Assembly: GCF_002251945.1 (NCBI RefSeq)
Contig: NZ_NDHW01000032.1
Span: 1 to 47,676 of the forward strand
DNA: 47,676 bases
Origin: Pseudanabaena sp. SR411
Lineage (GTDB): Bacteria; Cyanobacteriota; Cyanobacteriia; Pseudanabaenales; Pseudanabaenaceae
Reading direction: 5' to 3'
In this document: positions 17,941 to 26,592 of the stretch, piece after piece
Position numbering within the stretch: the stretch's first letter is position 1
How the letters are laid out: every line of letters begins with the position of its first letter
The notes under the pieces: generated by a model
Database searches by the model: none
The model's input: only the letters and a program-made list of their open reading frames with translations
What the model was told of the DNA's origin: nothing
Made by a program: the position numbers and the translations under genes

Positions 17941-18216
17941 ATGGCAGTTATTCTTGGTACAGTCAGCTCATTCATCTCGATCTATTTGGGCTTGCTCTTT
18001 ATCCGTGTCTTATTGACTTGGTTCCCCAATATTGATTGGTACAACCAACCCTTTGCAGCGCTCGGTCAGATCACCGATCCCTATCTCAATCTATTTCGTT
18101 CGATTATTCCCCCTCTAGGTGGCATGGATTTTTCACCTATGCTGGCTTTCCTTGCGCTTAGTTTCTTGCAACGCGCCCTCGCTCCATTAGCAGCAAGCGC
18201 GAGTATGGGCTTTTAA
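17941..18216 (+). CDS. YggT-family membrane protein
   Basis: A 91-residue protein of the YggT/YlmG/Ycf19 family. It shows two hydrophobic segments (about 5-25 and 62-80) and the conserved loop LLTWFPNIDWYNQPF-ALGQITDPYLNLFRSIIPPLGG, with the family's DP-YL-FR-IPP motif. Family members are implicated in membrane organisation and, in chloroplasts, in cytochrome or nucleoid functions; the exact role in cyanobacteria is unsettled. It lies 60 bases before fabI on the same strand. Confidence 0.85.
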   Translation: MAVILGTVSSFISIYLGLLFIRVLLTWFPNIDWYNQPFAALGQITDPYLNLFRSIIPPLGGMDFSPMLAFLALSFLQRALAPLAASASMGF

Positions 18217-18276
18217 GGTAAGCTTATTTCTAATTACAAATTACGAATTACGCTGCGTTCACGTTAGGAAATATAC

Positions 18277-19062
18277 ATGACGGGTTTGTTAGATTTGAGC
18301 GGGAAAACTGCTCTTGTGACTGGAATTGCCAACAATCGTTCGATCGCTTGGGGTATAGCCCAAAAGTTACATCAGGCTGGCGCTAAGCTTGGTATTACTT
18401 ACTTGCCAGATGATCGCGATCGCAACAAAGGCAAAGTTGCTGAGTTGACCGATTCCTTAACACCAGATTTCTTGTTGCCTTGCAATGTTCAGGATGATGC
18501 CCAAGTAGATTCATTGTTTGCCTCGGTTGCCGAGAAATGGGACAAGATCGATATTTTGGTACATTGTCTAGCATTTGCTAATAAAGAAGATTTATCTGGT
18601 AACTTTACGGACATTTCCCGCTCAGGTTTTCAACTCGCCCTCGATGTGAGTGCCTACTCCCTCATCCATTTATGCCGAGCCGCCAGACCGCTACTCAAAG
18701 ATGGTGGTAGTGTGATCACTCTTACCTATATTGGTGGCGCAAAAGTTGTCCCTAACTACAATGTGATGGGGATCGCTAAGGCTGCTTTGGAAATGAATGT
18801 ACGTTACCTCGCCTCCGATATGGGACCAGACAATATTCGGATTAATGCAATTTCTGCTGGTCCGATTCGGACTCTTGCTTCGGCAGCGATTGGTGACTTC
18901 CATAAAATGTTGCACCATTACGAAGAAACTGCACCTTTACGTCGCTTAGTTACTCCCGATGATGTCGGCAATGTGGCAACTTTCTTGGGAAGCGATCTGT
19001 CAAGTGCTGTAACTGGGCAAATTATTTATGTAGATGCTGGTTACGAAGTGATGGGTGCTTAG
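18277..19062 (+). CDS. fabI: Enoyl-[acyl-carrier-protein] reductase (NADH)
   Basis: A 261-residue FabI, the last-step reductase of fatty-acid elongation, which reduces trans-2-enoyl-ACP with NAD(P)H. It is a short-chain dehydrogenase fold: the N-terminal nucleotide-binding loop is GIANNRSIAWGIA in place of the classical GxxxGxG, as usual for FabI. The catalytic pair Tyr and Lys appears in YNVMGIAKAALE, and the substrate loop carries SAGPIRTLAS. Length and C-terminus (VDAGYEVMG) are typical. Cytoplasmic. It follows yggT closely and could be co-transcribed. Confidence 0.93.
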   Translation: MTGLLDLSGKTALVTGIANNRSIAWGIAQKLHQAGAKLGITYLPDDRDRNKGKVAELTDSLTPDFLLPCNVQDDAQVDSLFASVAEKWDKIDILVHCLAFANKEDLSGNFTDISRSGFQLALDVSAYSLIHLCRAARPLLKDGGSVITLTYIGGAKVVPNYNVMGIAKAALEMNVRYLASDMGPDNIRINAISAGPIRTLASAAIGDFHKMLHHYEETAPLRRLVTPDDVGNVATFLGSDLSSAVTGQIIYVDAGYEVMGA

Positions 19063-19110
19063 TTTGATTGACTAGTACTCCAGAATTCTGAATCAATTGC
19101 CTTTCGATGT

Positions 19111-19164
19111 GTAGCGCAGGCTCTTTGTCTGCATAGCTAATTGCAGGTAAGAGGCTTGCGCTAC
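19111..19164. repeat. Interrupted inverted repeat
   Basis: GTAGCGCAGGCTCTT and its near-complement AGAGGCTTGCGCTAC flank about 24 bases between fabI and the Crp-type gene. It may be a dispersed REP-like element or a terminator for fabI. Confidence 0.45.
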
Positions 19165-19198
19165 GGTTCTTACAAGATAAGTCTTTAAAAAAATTCCC

Positions 19199-19882
19199 AT
19201 GCAAACGGATATCTTCAAAGAGCTATTTCCACTATTCGATGCTGCTAGCGCCGAAACCTTGGAATGGCTCCTCGCTGAAGCAGTAGAACGTGACTATCCC
19301 TCGGGACGAGCGGTACTAATGGAGGATGCTTGGGGCAATGCTGTATATTTCATTCTTTCGGGTTGGCTAAAAGTTAGGTTTTTGCGAAGTCAGGATGCGA
19401 CCACCCTTGCCATATTGGGAAATGGCGACTTTTTTGGGGAAATGGCAATTCTGGATGAGTCACCTCGATCTACGGATGTTGTGGCTTTTACACCAGTGCG
19501 TGTTCTGAGTGTCCCTGCCCAAAAATTTATTCAGTTTTTATTTAAAGATCCCCAGTTGCATCATCGGATGTTGCAGTTGATGGTGAGACGATTACGTAAA
19601 ACCAATCAACGCATTCAGTTACGTCAACAAGTCCCTGCGGTGCGGATTGCCACTATTCTGACTAGTCTTGCCGATACCTATGGCAGCAAGACTGATGTGG
19701 GTATTGATATTTTTAATATCCCCGTACAAGATATTGCTGATCTCTCAGAGGTAAGCCCTGAAGACACTACCAAGGTATTAGATAAACTTAAAGAAAAGGG
19801 TTGGATTGCGATCGATCCTAAGCGTCAAGTCATGAGTATCGCTAACGAAAAACAAATGTTGCAACTAGCAACATTTCGCTAA
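19199..19882 (+). CDS. Crp/Fnr-family transcription regulator
   Basis: A 227-residue regulator. An N-terminal cyclic-nucleotide-binding beta-roll spans about 15-125 and contains the phosphate-binding cassette region FFGEMAILDESPRSTDVVAF, which keeps the Gly-Glu and Arg-Ser positions typical of effector binders. A long dimer helix follows (LMVRRLRKTNQRIQLRQQV), then a C-terminal winged helix (about 150-225, PVQDIADLSEVSPEDTTKVL). The C-terminal HTH resembles that of cyanobacterial CRP relatives. Whether it binds cAMP cannot be proved from sequence. It is a single gene with a clear terminator. Confidence 0.85.
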   Translation: MQTDIFKELFPLFDAASAETLEWLLAEAVERDYPSGRAVLMEDAWGNAVYFILSGWLKVRFLRSQDATTLAILGNGDFFGEMAILDESPRSTDVVAFTPVRVLSVPAQKFIQFLFKDPQLHHRMLQLMVRRLRKTNQRIQLRQQVPAVRIATILTSLADTYGSKTDVGIDIFNIPVQDIADLSEVSPEDTTKVLDKLKEKGWIAIDPKRQVMSIANEKQMLQLATFR

Positions 19883-19883
19883 A

Positions 19884-19919
19884 AAATAAAAAGGCTTGCA
19901 AAGCAAGCCTTTTTTATTT
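19884..19919. terminator. Bidirectional terminator
   Basis: AAAAAGGCTTGC and its complement around AAA, flanked by A- and T-runs, between the convergent Crp-type and oxidoreductase genes. Confidence 0.88.
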
Positions 19920-19920
19920 T

Positions 19921-20925
19921 TTAGATGGCGATCACAATCTTTCCTGTCATGGAGCCAGTCTCCAATAATTGATGAGCTTTGGCTGTATCCGCAAGCTGAA
20001 ACACATCGCTGACATGAATTTTTAGTTTGCCTGAGTCAAATAGTGCTGCACATTCACTCAGAATTTTAGCCTGTTGATTTTGGAGATTGGCTTGTCCAAG
20101 CAACATTGGGGTCAGCATCAGTTCAAAGCTAAATCGTAAATTACGGGTACGGGCAACTTTCCAACTGATATCAGTGGATGGTTCAAGAATAGTGACGATA
20201 TCGCCATAGATTTTGACGGCGGGAAAAGTTTGCTCGATCAATTTGCCGCCAACTGTATCAAAGGCAAGATCTACACCTTCACCCTTTGTCCATGCGATCG
20301 CAGATTCTACAAAATCAGTTTGTTTATAGGCAATGGGTAAATCCGCACCCAAATCTCGGACAAATCTTGCCTTAGCTTCAGAGCCAACAGTAGTACAAAC
20401 ATTTGCACCTCTGAGCTTGGCTAGTTGAATAGCCACATGACCAACACCTCCTGCTCCTGCATGGATTAAGACATTGTGATTGGTTGATAATGGTTGTAAA
20501 TTTCCGCGATCATACAGGGCTTCCCAAGCTGTGATTAGTACCAATGGAGCAGCGGCAGCTTCCTCAAAACTGAGGGATTTGGGTTTATGGGCAGCGAATT
20601 TTTCGTCAATCGTGGTTAGTTCTGCATAGTTGCCCTGATGAAAACCTAGACCACCGTTACAAAAATAAACTTGATCGCCCACTTTAAACTTAGTGACCTC
20701 TGACCCGATCTCTTCTACGATACCTGCCCCATCGCAACCTAAGATAGAGGGCAAGCAATTGGGCTGAAATGTGCCACGGCTACGCAGTTTAGTGTCTATA
20801 GGATTAATGCCTGCGGCTTTGAGTCGCACCAAAATCTCGGTTGGAGTTTGAATAGTTGGTTCTGGTACATCCGCCAGTTGCAGCACATTAGGATCACCTG
20901 CTGCGGTCATCAAAATTGCTTTCAT
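19921..20925 (-). CDS. Quinone oxidoreductase-like medium-chain dehydrogenase
   Basis: A 334-residue member of the MDR superfamily. The N-terminal GroES-like half includes the AGINPIDTKLRSRG and LGCDGAGIVEEIGSEV stretches. The Rossmann half includes the NADPH-binding loop HAGAGGVGHVAIQLAKLRGA. The zinc ligands of alcohol dehydrogenases are absent, so it is a zinc-free quinone or enone reductase type. The substrate is unknown. Its start at ATG 20925 is preceded by GGAGAAATT, a good ribosome-binding site. It is a single-gene unit, convergent with the Crp-type gene. Confidence 0.85.
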   Translation of the reverse strand: MKAILMTAAGDPNVLQLADVPEPTIQTPTEILVRLKAAGINPIDTKLRSRGTFQPNCLPSILGCDGAGIVEEIGSEVTKFKVGDQVYFCNGGLGFHQGNYAELTTIDEKFAAHKPKSLSFEEAAAAPLVLITAWEALYDRGNLQPLSTNHNVLIHAGAGGVGHVAIQLAKLRGANVCTTVGSEAKARFVRDLGADLPIAYKQTDFVESAIAWTKGEGVDLAFDTVGGKLIEQTFPAVKIYGDIVTILEPSTDISWKVARTRNLRFSFELMLTPMLLGQANLQNQQAKILSECAALFDSGKLKIHVSDVFQLADTAKAHQLLETGSMTGKIVIAI

Positions 20926-21128
20926 AAATTTCTCCTGAATAAAAAAGATTAGCTGTTATCCCAAATCACAAAATGACACAGCTACAGCGCTGGCGCTGGT
21001 TTAAACCCCAGAAGACGAGTAGCGCCGCTACTCGCTTTTGGGGTTTATACAAATGACTACAGCTATAAAACCTTACTGGATTTACTGTTAACCCATATAA
21101 GTGCTGTCACGCTTGCGTGAATTAGTAA
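20926..21128. repeat. Intergenic stretch with hairpins
   Basis: About 200 bases with no gene. It holds an imperfect hairpin centred on AGTAGCGCCGCTACT (about 21017-21031), flanked by AACCCCA and TGGGGTT arms, plus a shorter CAGCGCTGGCGCTG repeat nearby. This looks like a small dispersed palindromic element. Confidence 0.4.
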
Positions 21129-21175
21129 ACCAAAATAAGAGAGGTGAAGCCTAGCTTCACCTCTCTTATTTTGGT
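21129..21175 (-). terminator. 22-bp perfect hairpin terminator
   Basis: Arms 21129-21150 and 21154-21175 pair perfectly around CTA, with A/T-rich ends. It directly abuts the stop codon of the gene at 21176. Confidence 0.85.
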
Positions 21176-21781
21176 CTATTGTGGAGGAGGCGTGGGTTGT
21201 GGGGCTGTAGTTGGCTTGGCAATAGGACTACTAGGCGGCTGACGGATAACATTGTTGTTGTCGCCAGATCGAGGAGCGCTTTGCACAGAACGAGTTTGCC
21301 AATCACCAAAAAAACGATTCATTGCTGTAAAGCCTAAAACTGCTGCACCACTCATAATTGCTAATAACACAATAATCGTTGTCCAAGTCTCTACAATCTC
21401 GGCAATGCCATAGCGAGTGCGATAGGGATCGATTTTGCACTGATTATCGCGATCGCGTGCAGTGATGGGACGACGAAACCGTAATCGATGATCGTCAAGC
21501 TTTTCTAATAAAATCCATCCTGCTTGTGACTCTTCAGCACAGACTTTGTTTAAAACTTTACGACTGCGGAAACCACCGCTACTAGTACGCAAGATTTTAA
21601 ATTCCCAGCCCTTGGGCTGATCGCTAGATGTGTTGGACTCGTAGCGAGTAAGATTTTCTTCTTCCACTTCTTCCCGCCGCCTATTACCTTGTTTTGCTCG
21701 AAATATTCTGTCGATAATCACGGACTGAATCCCAACATCGAGAATGATAGTACTGATGATGATTGCATTGACGGTCAGCAT
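21176..21781 (-). CDS. Membrane protein of unknown function
   Basis: A 201-residue protein I do not recognise. A hydrophobic N-terminal segment (VNAIIISTIILDVGIQSVII) is followed by a basic and acidic linker (RRREEVEEEN). A small soluble domain follows (about 57-115, WEFKILRTSSGGFRSRKVL, then CAEESQAGWILLEKLDDHRL), of a type often seen as a beta sandwich in cyanobacterial membrane proteins. Then come a second hydrophobic helix (TWTTIIVLLAIMSGAAVLGF) and a Pro/Thr-rich tail. It is divergent from ssb and followed at once by a terminator. Confidence 0.6.
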   Translation of the reverse strand: MLTVNAIIISTIILDVGIQSVIIDRIFRAKQGNRRREEVEEENLTRYESNTSSDQPKGWEFKILRTSSGGFRSRKVLNKVCAEESQAGWILLEKLDDHRLRFRRPITARDRDNQCKIDPYRTRYGIAEIVETWTTIIVLLAIMSGAAVLGFTAMNRFFGDWQTRSVQSAPRSGDNNNVIRQPPSSPIAKPTTAPQPTPPPQ

Positions 21782-21972
21782 ATGTGCGTGACTAATTCTA
21801 ATAGCAGCATAGCAGCTTGATAATCAGCAAAAGTATACATGCTGATGAGACTATTGAAATCAAGATTTTGCCTGAAATTCGGCTAGGGATGTCAGAATTT
21901 TGGATGATCGCTTAGCGATCGCGATATTATGGTGATTAATAAAAATAAGCCATAAGCTTTTGATAAAACCCT

Positions 21973-22431
21973 ATGAACTCTATTGTCTTAATGGCCGAAG
22001 TCCTGACCGATCCAGAGCTACGCCGTACTCCTGATAATCAAAGCTCGATCGCTTCATTTCTCGTCCAGTTTGCAGGTGGACGCGCCGAGGAAGCCCCTTA
22101 TCGTATCAAGGTCGTGGGTTGGAATAACTTGGCGGATGAAATGGTGGAAAAGTATCACAAGGGCGACCAAGTTGTAGTTGAAGGTCGTCTACGTCTAGAT
22201 ACGGTTGATCGCGGTACTTATAAAGAGAAACGGACTGAGTTGATCGCTCAGCGTGTCCATAGTTTTGGTGCGGGTAGTACTGCTAGCATCTCTACAGATG
22301 CATCAGCTACAACTACACGCAATGTTAGAGCCAATCCATCTAGCGCCTCTGTACCGACGGCAACACCAACCTATGTTCCTGTAGCAACACCAGCAAGTGA
22401 TGCTCCCGATTATGACGATATTCCGTTTTAA
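21973..22431 (+). CDS. ssb: Single-stranded DNA-binding protein
   Basis: A 152-residue SSB. The OB-fold spans about 1-105 (MNSIVLMAEVLTDPELRRTP, then YRIKVVGWNNLADEMVEKYH and VVEGRLRLDTVDRG). A flexible Ala/Ser/Thr-rich linker and the acidic C-terminal tip DYDDIPF follow; the tip is the conserved docking peptide for repair and replication partners. It coats single-stranded DNA during replication and repair. The gene is the last chromosomal one before the integrated element and has its own terminator. Confidence 0.9.
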   Translation: MNSIVLMAEVLTDPELRRTPDNQSSIASFLVQFAGGRAEEAPYRIKVVGWNNLADEMVEKYHKGDQVVVEGRLRLDTVDRGTYKEKRTELIAQRVHSFGAGSTASISTDASATTTRNVRANPSSASVPTATPTYVPVATPASDAPDYDDIPF

Positions 22432-22439
22432 TTAAAAAC

Positions 22440-22466
22440 AGAGGGGGATGTTTACCCCCTCTTTCG
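22440..22466 (+). terminator. Terminator of ssb
   Basis: AGAGGGGG and CCCCCTCT pair around ATGTTTA, followed by TTT. Confidence 0.85.
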
Positions 22467-22553
22467 CATAGGAAACAAAGTTAAATGCCTGATTTGTTTA
22501 GCCTAAAGTTCGCCTAGCCTACTTCTTCGCCTTAGGTTGTATGAGATTATTTG

Positions 22554-22606
22554 TTTTTCACAACTCAAAAAGCCTTGCAATGCAAGGCTTTTTGAGTTGT
22601 GAAAAA
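22554..22606 (-). terminator. 26-bp hairpin next to the left repeat
   Basis: A perfect 26-bp stem around one base, placed where the terminator of the leftward tRNA-like remnant should be. Its core (ACTCAAAAAGCCTTGCA with its complement) recurs at 47553-47587 beside the other repeat copy. Confidence 0.8.
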
Positions 22607-22608
22607 TT

Positions 22609-22683
22609 AAAATAAGCCGATGATGAGATTTGAACTCACGGCCTGCTGATTACGAATCAGACTACCTATTTTATAGATTGTAG
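22609..22683. repeat. Left 75-bp direct repeat (att-type site)
   Basis: Identical to 47602-47676 except for one base (G22641 versus A47634). It contains the 3' half of a tRNA-Thr-like gene. It bounds the integrated element on the left and is presumably one of the two attachment junctions left by the integrase at 46342-47463. Confidence 0.85.
22615..22660 (-). pseudogene. tRNA-Thr(CGT)-like 3' half
   Basis: Read on the minus strand: an anticodon arm CTGATTCGTAATCAG (loop TTCGTAA, anticodon CGT), a variable loop, a T arm GTGAG-TTCAAAT-CTCAT and the acceptor 3' strand CATCGGC. The matching acceptor 5' strand GCCGATG and a normal D arm with GG are absent upstream, and the outermost anticodon-stem pair is mismatched. 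This is therefore a remnant and not a working tRNA. Confidence 0.7.
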
Positions 22684-22712
22684 TCTGCAAGCCAGTTTTA
22701 AGATAGTCATTT

Positions 22713-22739
22713 TTAGACTAGCCTAAAATCAGGACTAAA
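22713..22739. promoter_or_regulatory. Possible integrase/excisionase arm site, left
   Basis: TAAAATCAGGACTAAA preceded by TTTAGACTA; the same two blocks, with 4 bases fewer between them, occur at 47471-47493. Both copies lie inside the element close to the repeats and in the same orientation, as arm-type sites do. Confidence 0.4.
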
Positions 22740-22758
22740 TTTGCGGGGGGATTAACCA

Positions 22759-22944
22759 TCATTCGAGAACTTTTGCACATCGATCGCAGTGCCAAACATA
22801 AGTAGGTCTGGCGGCGATCGGATTCTTTTTGCGGTAATGCTTACCAGCTTTAAAAACACCTTTTGAGCGAAGTTTGAGCAACTGACGGGGAGTAATGCCA
22901 AGCTCTACGGCGGCTTGATCTGTTTCTAGCCACTCCTTTTTCAT
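22759..22944 (-). CDS. Small helix-turn-helix protein, excisionase-like
   Basis: A 61-residue protein with a winged-HTH start [20 protein letters not shown], like AlpA/Xis-type small regulators, followed by a basic segment (KHYRKKN) and a C-terminal [10 protein letters not shown] with a CxxC pair. In cyanobacterial integrated elements such a protein commonly sits at one end and assists excision. It overlaps the end of the primase-helicase gene by 4 bases (ATGA), so it is the last gene of that operon and lies next to the left repeat. The excisionase role is inference from size, fold and position. Confidence 0.6.
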   Translation of the reverse strand: MKKEWLETDQAAVELGITPRQLLKLRSKGVFKAGKHYRKKNPIAARPTYVWHCDRCAKVLE

Positions 22945-25652
22945 GGTGTCACCTCTTCAGGCTTCACGATCTGGGTAGTACCTTCAATCCAGTTTTTATT
23001 CCTTACCTCTAATTGACCATCCTCTCTGATAGCAAGGATTTGAACTCTTTGCCCTGAGAAAAAGCCACTCTTTAGAGAAACAGTTTTTCCCACTTCAAGT
23101 TTTTTTGTTTTTTTCTGTGAGTAATTATTAGTTACTTGTAGATTTGGTTCAGTTGGTTCTTTTGGTTCAGAAATGGCGTGGTTGTCAGCTTTTTTTGGTT
23201 CAGCACCAAAATTATTTGGTTCAGGATGTAAATTTGGTTCAGCCTTAATTTGGTTCAGGAAAAATGAACCATTATTTTTTGGTTCAGGATTTGCTTCAGC
23301 CATTGAAACCCTTTCTATATCTATATTTTCTTTTTCACCTGAATCAAATGAACCAAAATTAGGAGAAATTGCAAAATTTATAGATTGAATACCAATAGCA
23401 AAGAATCCATATTCGGTTTTTTCACTGAAACGCACTTTGGGAAAGATTTTGGTTAAGCTTTGCCTCATCAGTCTTGATGCTCTAACCCAAGGATCGAAGC
23501 GGCTACCTTCATCTAACCATTGATATTTTTTGTTACCTTTATCGGTAATTTCGATCTCTAAAATGCCTTGCTCTTCATACCAAGCAGTAAGGCTATCAAA
23601 TAGATCGCCTAATTTAATTCGCCCATTGCCTTGCTCCAACTTGATATCTGCTGCCCATCGGATAAGGTGACAGCTTGCCTCTTTGGCTTCTTGGATTGCC
23701 CCAGATAAAGGTTTATAGTCAACACCCTCAGTCATGAGGCGGACAAGAGCATCTAGCAAGCGATTGAGCAAAGCAGGGCAAACATGATCTTGTAGGAAGT
23801 CTGGATCGTTCTTAAAACGTGGATCGACGGGTAATTGATCGGGATTTTGGGGATTTTCTTCAAAACTTTTTGTAAATTTAACGATTGCATATCGGGATTC
23901 AATAGCCTTCTGTGCGCCAACAATTGAAGGGGCTTCATTACAGTTCAAAAGCACAATGCAAGCGGGTTCGATACTGTAATCATCGACACTTTTACGCTCA
24001 ATATCGATCGGATCGCCAGTCAGCACATTTTTGAGTGATTGCAGACTGTCAAGACTCAAGCGTGAATGGTTTTCTGATGCCCAATTTATACGGCTAAATT
24101 CTAGTTTTGCTAGTGGGAATTTTTTGGCGTTGTCATATTCTTGGAAGTCTCGCAAGGAGCAACCAGTAATACCAAGGGCAAATATTTTAGAAATTGCTGA
24201 TCTGAGAGAATCTTTGCCGTTGGAGCCATCACCTTGCAGTAATAATCCACGCAAGCGAGAGGGGTTGAACTTGCGAACAGTCCTTAAATCAAATGATGCA
24301 GCTATGGTTTTGAGAAATACGTCTCTTTGAGCATCATCTAGGGCAATTAAGAGGCGATCGCATGGTTCAGGATCGGCTTTGGGGTTGTATTTGACCTTTG
24401 AGCAATAGGTATAAACTAGCTCTGGGTGATGCTTTCTAAGTGTCCAGCTTGGTATTTTGTCTTTCCATTCAATAGTCAAAATGCCATTAGCAAGATTTAA
24501 GCCTGTGGAGTTGACAGTCTGCGGATCGATACCGAATTGGACTTTAGCCCATTTAAGGACAGCGTTAACGCTTTTCTCATCGGCATATTTATAAGTCCGC
24601 TTGTTGGTGCGATCATCGTAAACCAGATATTTATTACAAAATTCGCTAATGCGACGCTTTTCGACTGGATCGGGACTTGCCTCGTAATGTGTCCCGGTCC
24701 AATAGTGCAAAGTATCGTGGATGCAAACCCAACGGCGATCGCTAAATAGTTTTTTCTGGGCGATCTGGTTGAAATGTTCAGAGATGGGCGGCGCGTCAGG
24801 GTCTTCCCGTTCTAGTTCGATAATTTCCTGTTTGCGGTATTCCTCAAAGGTGACAGCTTTCTCGACTAACAGATCTAATATCTGTCCACCTTTGGCGGCG
24901 ATGAGGTCATCTAATCCCTTGGTTTCATCGTTGTGTTCCCAGATTAATAGCTCTGGGACTGCGCCATGTTTGGCAATGAGTCGAGATAGGCGATCTAGTT
25001 CATGCTTTACGGCTGGTTTGATGTGCAGATCGCTATCAAAGGCAAGGTAAACGGATCGACCAGTTCCGACAAAATCTTTAATCATGGGAGAGATGCGCCC
25101 ATGAAATTGACCATTACTCACACCTGCAATAGAGATGCAGACATAACCATTAGTAATAGTTGCCCCTGCTTTCTTAGCTCCCTCAGTGAGAATGATAGGC
25201 ACACGGCTATTATTCTTAACCCATTGCCAAAAGCCTTTTTGATAGTCGTCTGGCAGGATCGGAACTTCCCATTTTTTGGCTATTTTTTCCCAGATATGAT
25301 CGGGGATTTTTAAAAATAGTGGTTCTGGGGGGGCTTCTTTATTAGATTTGATAGGCGATTCATACTTAAAGATTTTCTCTTTATCGCCATTGACAACAAT
25401 TCGGGGGCTATCAGGCTTAAATTGTATTCCCGAATATTCGAGGTTACGTCCGAGGCTATCACCCCAAACAAACCAACCGCCCCCGTTTTGCCAACCGCTT
25501 TTCCAGCGTCCTGTTTTCCAGCCTAAAAGATAGCTGATTGTTCGCTCATCAGTCACAGTGCTGACATTCATCCGCACTATGTCAGGGTCTGTTTGCTCCC
25601 ATTCTTTGAGGTGAGCTTGAGAAAGTTCATCAATTATTTGTGTTGAGGGCAT
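22941..25652 (-). CDS. Primase-helicase (DUF3854 plus D5-type SF3 helicase)
   Basis: A 903-residue replication protein. The N-terminal third has a TOPRIM-like DUF3854 region: [23 protein letters not shown] and [10 protein letters not shown]. The middle carries a D5_N-like region, then an SF3/D5 ATPase with Walker [10 protein letters not shown] (about residue 470), where Asp stands in the usual Ser/Thr place, and a downstream VLLNCNEAP sensor. The C-terminal part is an EPN/EPK-rich linker and an SH3/KOW-like tail ([20 protein letters not shown]). ATG 25652 is preferred to TTG 25679. Such proteins start and drive replication of plasmids, phages and satellites. It lies between the HNH gene (4-base gap) and the HTH gene. 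Confidence 0.82.
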   Translation of the reverse strand: MPSTQIIDELSQAHLKEWEQTDPDIVRMNVSTVTDERTISYLLGWKTGRWKSGWQNGGGWFVWGDSLGRNLEYSGIQFKPDSPRIVVNGDKEKIFKYESPIKSNKEAPPEPLFLKIPDHIWEKIAKKWEVPILPDDYQKGFWQWVKNNSRVPIILTEGAKKAGATITNGYVCISIAGVSNGQFHGRISPMIKDFVGTGRSVYLAFDSDLHIKPAVKHELDRLSRLIAKHGAVPELLIWEHNDETKGLDDLIAAKGGQILDLLVEKAVTFEEYRKQEIIELEREDPDAPPISEHFNQIAQKKLFSDRRWVCIHDTLHYWTGTHYEASPDPVEKRRISEFCNKYLVYDDRTNKRTYKYADEKSVNAVLKWAKVQFGIDPQTVNSTGLNLANGILTIEWKDKIPSWTLRKHHPELVYTYCSKVKYNPKADPEPCDRLLIALDDAQRDVFLKTIAASFDLRTVRKFNPSRLRGLLLQGDGSNGKDSLRSAISKIFALGITGCSLRDFQEYDNAKKFPLAKLEFSRINWASENHSRLSLDSLQSLKNVLTGDPIDIERKSVDDYSIEPACIVLLNCNEAPSIVGAQKAIESRYAIVKFTKSFEENPQNPDQLPVDPRFKNDPDFLQDHVCPALLNRLLDALVRLMTEGVDYKPLSGAIQEAKEASCHLIRWAADIKLEQGNGRIKLGDLFDSLTAWYEEQGILEIEITDKGNKKYQWLDEGSRFDPWVRASRLMRQSLTKIFPKVRFSEKTEYGFFAIGIQSINFAISPNFGSFDSGEKENIDIERVSMAEANPEPKNNGSFFLNQIKAEPNLHPEPNNFGAEPKKADNHAISEPKEPTEPNLQVTNNYSQKKTKKLEVGKTVSLKSGFFSGQRVQILAIREDGQLEVRNKNWIEGTTQIVKPEEVTP
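23143..23290 (-). repeat. Irregular TTTGGTTCAG repeats in the primase-helicase gene
   Basis: About seven copies of TTTGGTTCAG (starting near 23144, 23161, 23194, 23216, 23232, 23249 and 23278) encode EPN/EPK units of a linker. Spacing varies from 16 to 33 bases. Confidence 0.75.
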
Positions 25653-25656
25653 GGTT

Positions 25657-26058
25657 TTAAAGCAGTGACATTTGACCAAGACGCTCGGCTTTGAGCCGTT
25701 TTTTCAATTTCATTTGTGAGGTGTCGTATCTGGCATGGCATGGGAAGCAGAGAGCTTTTAAGTTTTCGGGTCTGCAATCTTCAGGCTGGTGGTTGAGATG
25801 TGCAACGGTGAGAGTAAATCGGTGTGGGCGTTTTTTGTATCCCCATTCCCCAGTCTCATCACAAGAGATATAGTCTGAGGTGTCGTCATACCATCCTGTT
25901 TTGCCTTGGTCTAATAGCCACTGAACAAAATCAAACCAAGCAACTTTTGGCTTTCGGCATGGTCTGCCACAGTTTTGACAAGTCCAGTTAGCTGCCTCTT
26001 TGATTTGAAGTGCGATCGCTTCCCAATTAGGCGGATAAAGTTTGCGATTCATCGGCAT
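25657..26058 (-). CDS. HNH endonuclease
   Basis: A 133-residue HNH nuclease. A zinc knuckle CQNCGRPC (about 30-37) pairs with the second knuckle CFPC (about 109-112). The catalytic core is [20 protein letters not shown], with the metal-binding His-Asn-His pattern, followed by CFPCHARYD. The length and insertion (a Trp/Asp-rich stretch at about 42-75) are usual for phage and element-borne HNH proteins. It may nick or cut DNA in element replication, packaging or mobility; the partner is unknown. It stands 4 bases before the primase-helicase start and 10 bases after the small gene at 26069. Confidence 0.85.
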   Translation of the reverse strand: MPMNRKLYPPNWEAIALQIKEAANWTCQNCGRPCRKPKVAWFDFVQWLLDQGKTGWYDDTSDYISCDETGEWGYKKRPHRFTLTVAHLNHQPEDCRPENLKALCFPCHARYDTSQMKLKKRLKAERLGQMSLL

Positions 26059-26068
26059 AGGTCGATCC

Positions 26069-26284
26069 TCATATTTTCAATTTCTCTAATTCCTTTGCTG
26101 CAACTAACTCGGTGTGATAAATGGGTTTACCTTTGGTTGTGAAAATTCGCCAATGGATGAAGTATTTTGTCTTGGCACAGTTGGGAACAACATTCAAAAT
26201 GCATGTTGGGGGAACGGCTAAGAAATGACAGGCTTTAAGGTACAAATCAGCTTTGGTTAAAGGCTTTTTGAGTTTCCTTGGCAT
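26069..26284 (-). CDS. Small protein of unknown function
   Basis: A 71-residue basic protein not recognised. It begins MPRKLKKPLTKADLYLKACH and contains a strand-rich middle (CAKTKYFIHWRIFTTKGKPI) and a helical end (ELVAAKELEKLKI). It is in the leftward replication operon, 10 bases upstream of the HNH gene, and its start overlaps the end of the interrupted gene at 26257. Confidence 0.55.
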   Translation of the reverse strand: MPRKLKKPLTKADLYLKACHFLAVPPTCILNVVPNCAKTKYFIHWRIFTTKGKPIYHTELVAAKELEKLKI

Positions 26285-26535
26285 GGCAAATCACTTAGTT
26301 GGTCTATCTGTTTATCAAAGGCATCAATAATCTTGCGGCGGCGATCTATGTCTCGTTTCATAGCGGCTGTGTAGCCACTGACAAAGGCTGTAGCAATCCT
26401 AAATTTTGTGTTTTCGGAATAGGATTTACCGCCGAGATTTTCTATTAGGAAAGCTTAAAAGTCTGCTTTCAGTTCGGGGGGGAATCGGTTTTCATAAAGT
26501 TCTTTAAAGTTTTTGAAGTCGGTTGATTTGCTCAT
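26257..26535 (-). pseudogene. Small gene interrupted by an in-frame TAA
   Basis: From ATG 26535 the frame reads MSKSTDFKNFKELYENRFPP then ELKADF, meets a TAA (26455-26457), and continues in the same frame with AFLIENLGGKSYSENTKFRI and a helical RDIDRRRKIIDAFDKQIDQL to a stop at 26257. Together it would be a 92-residue protein with a continuous charged helical pattern on both sides. No frame change is needed. It is either a one-base nonsense mutation (or sequencing error) or a readthrough codon. Not recognised as a family. Confidence 0.55.
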
Positions 26536-26547
26536 ATTTTTTAGTGC

Positions 26548-26583
26548 GATCACCTAAATTCACCAGTCGGAATTAGGCGATCG
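26548..26583 (-). terminator. HIP1-containing hairpin
   Basis: GCGATCACCTAA pairs with a TTAGGCGATCGC-type arm around about 13 bases, just after the stop of the gene at 26593. Confidence 0.5.
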
Positions 26584-26592
26584 CGTGATTGG

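Noticed and set aside
22615-22660. A functional tRNA-Thr gene
   Set aside because: No acceptor 5' strand or D arm can be formed upstream; only the 3' half is present.
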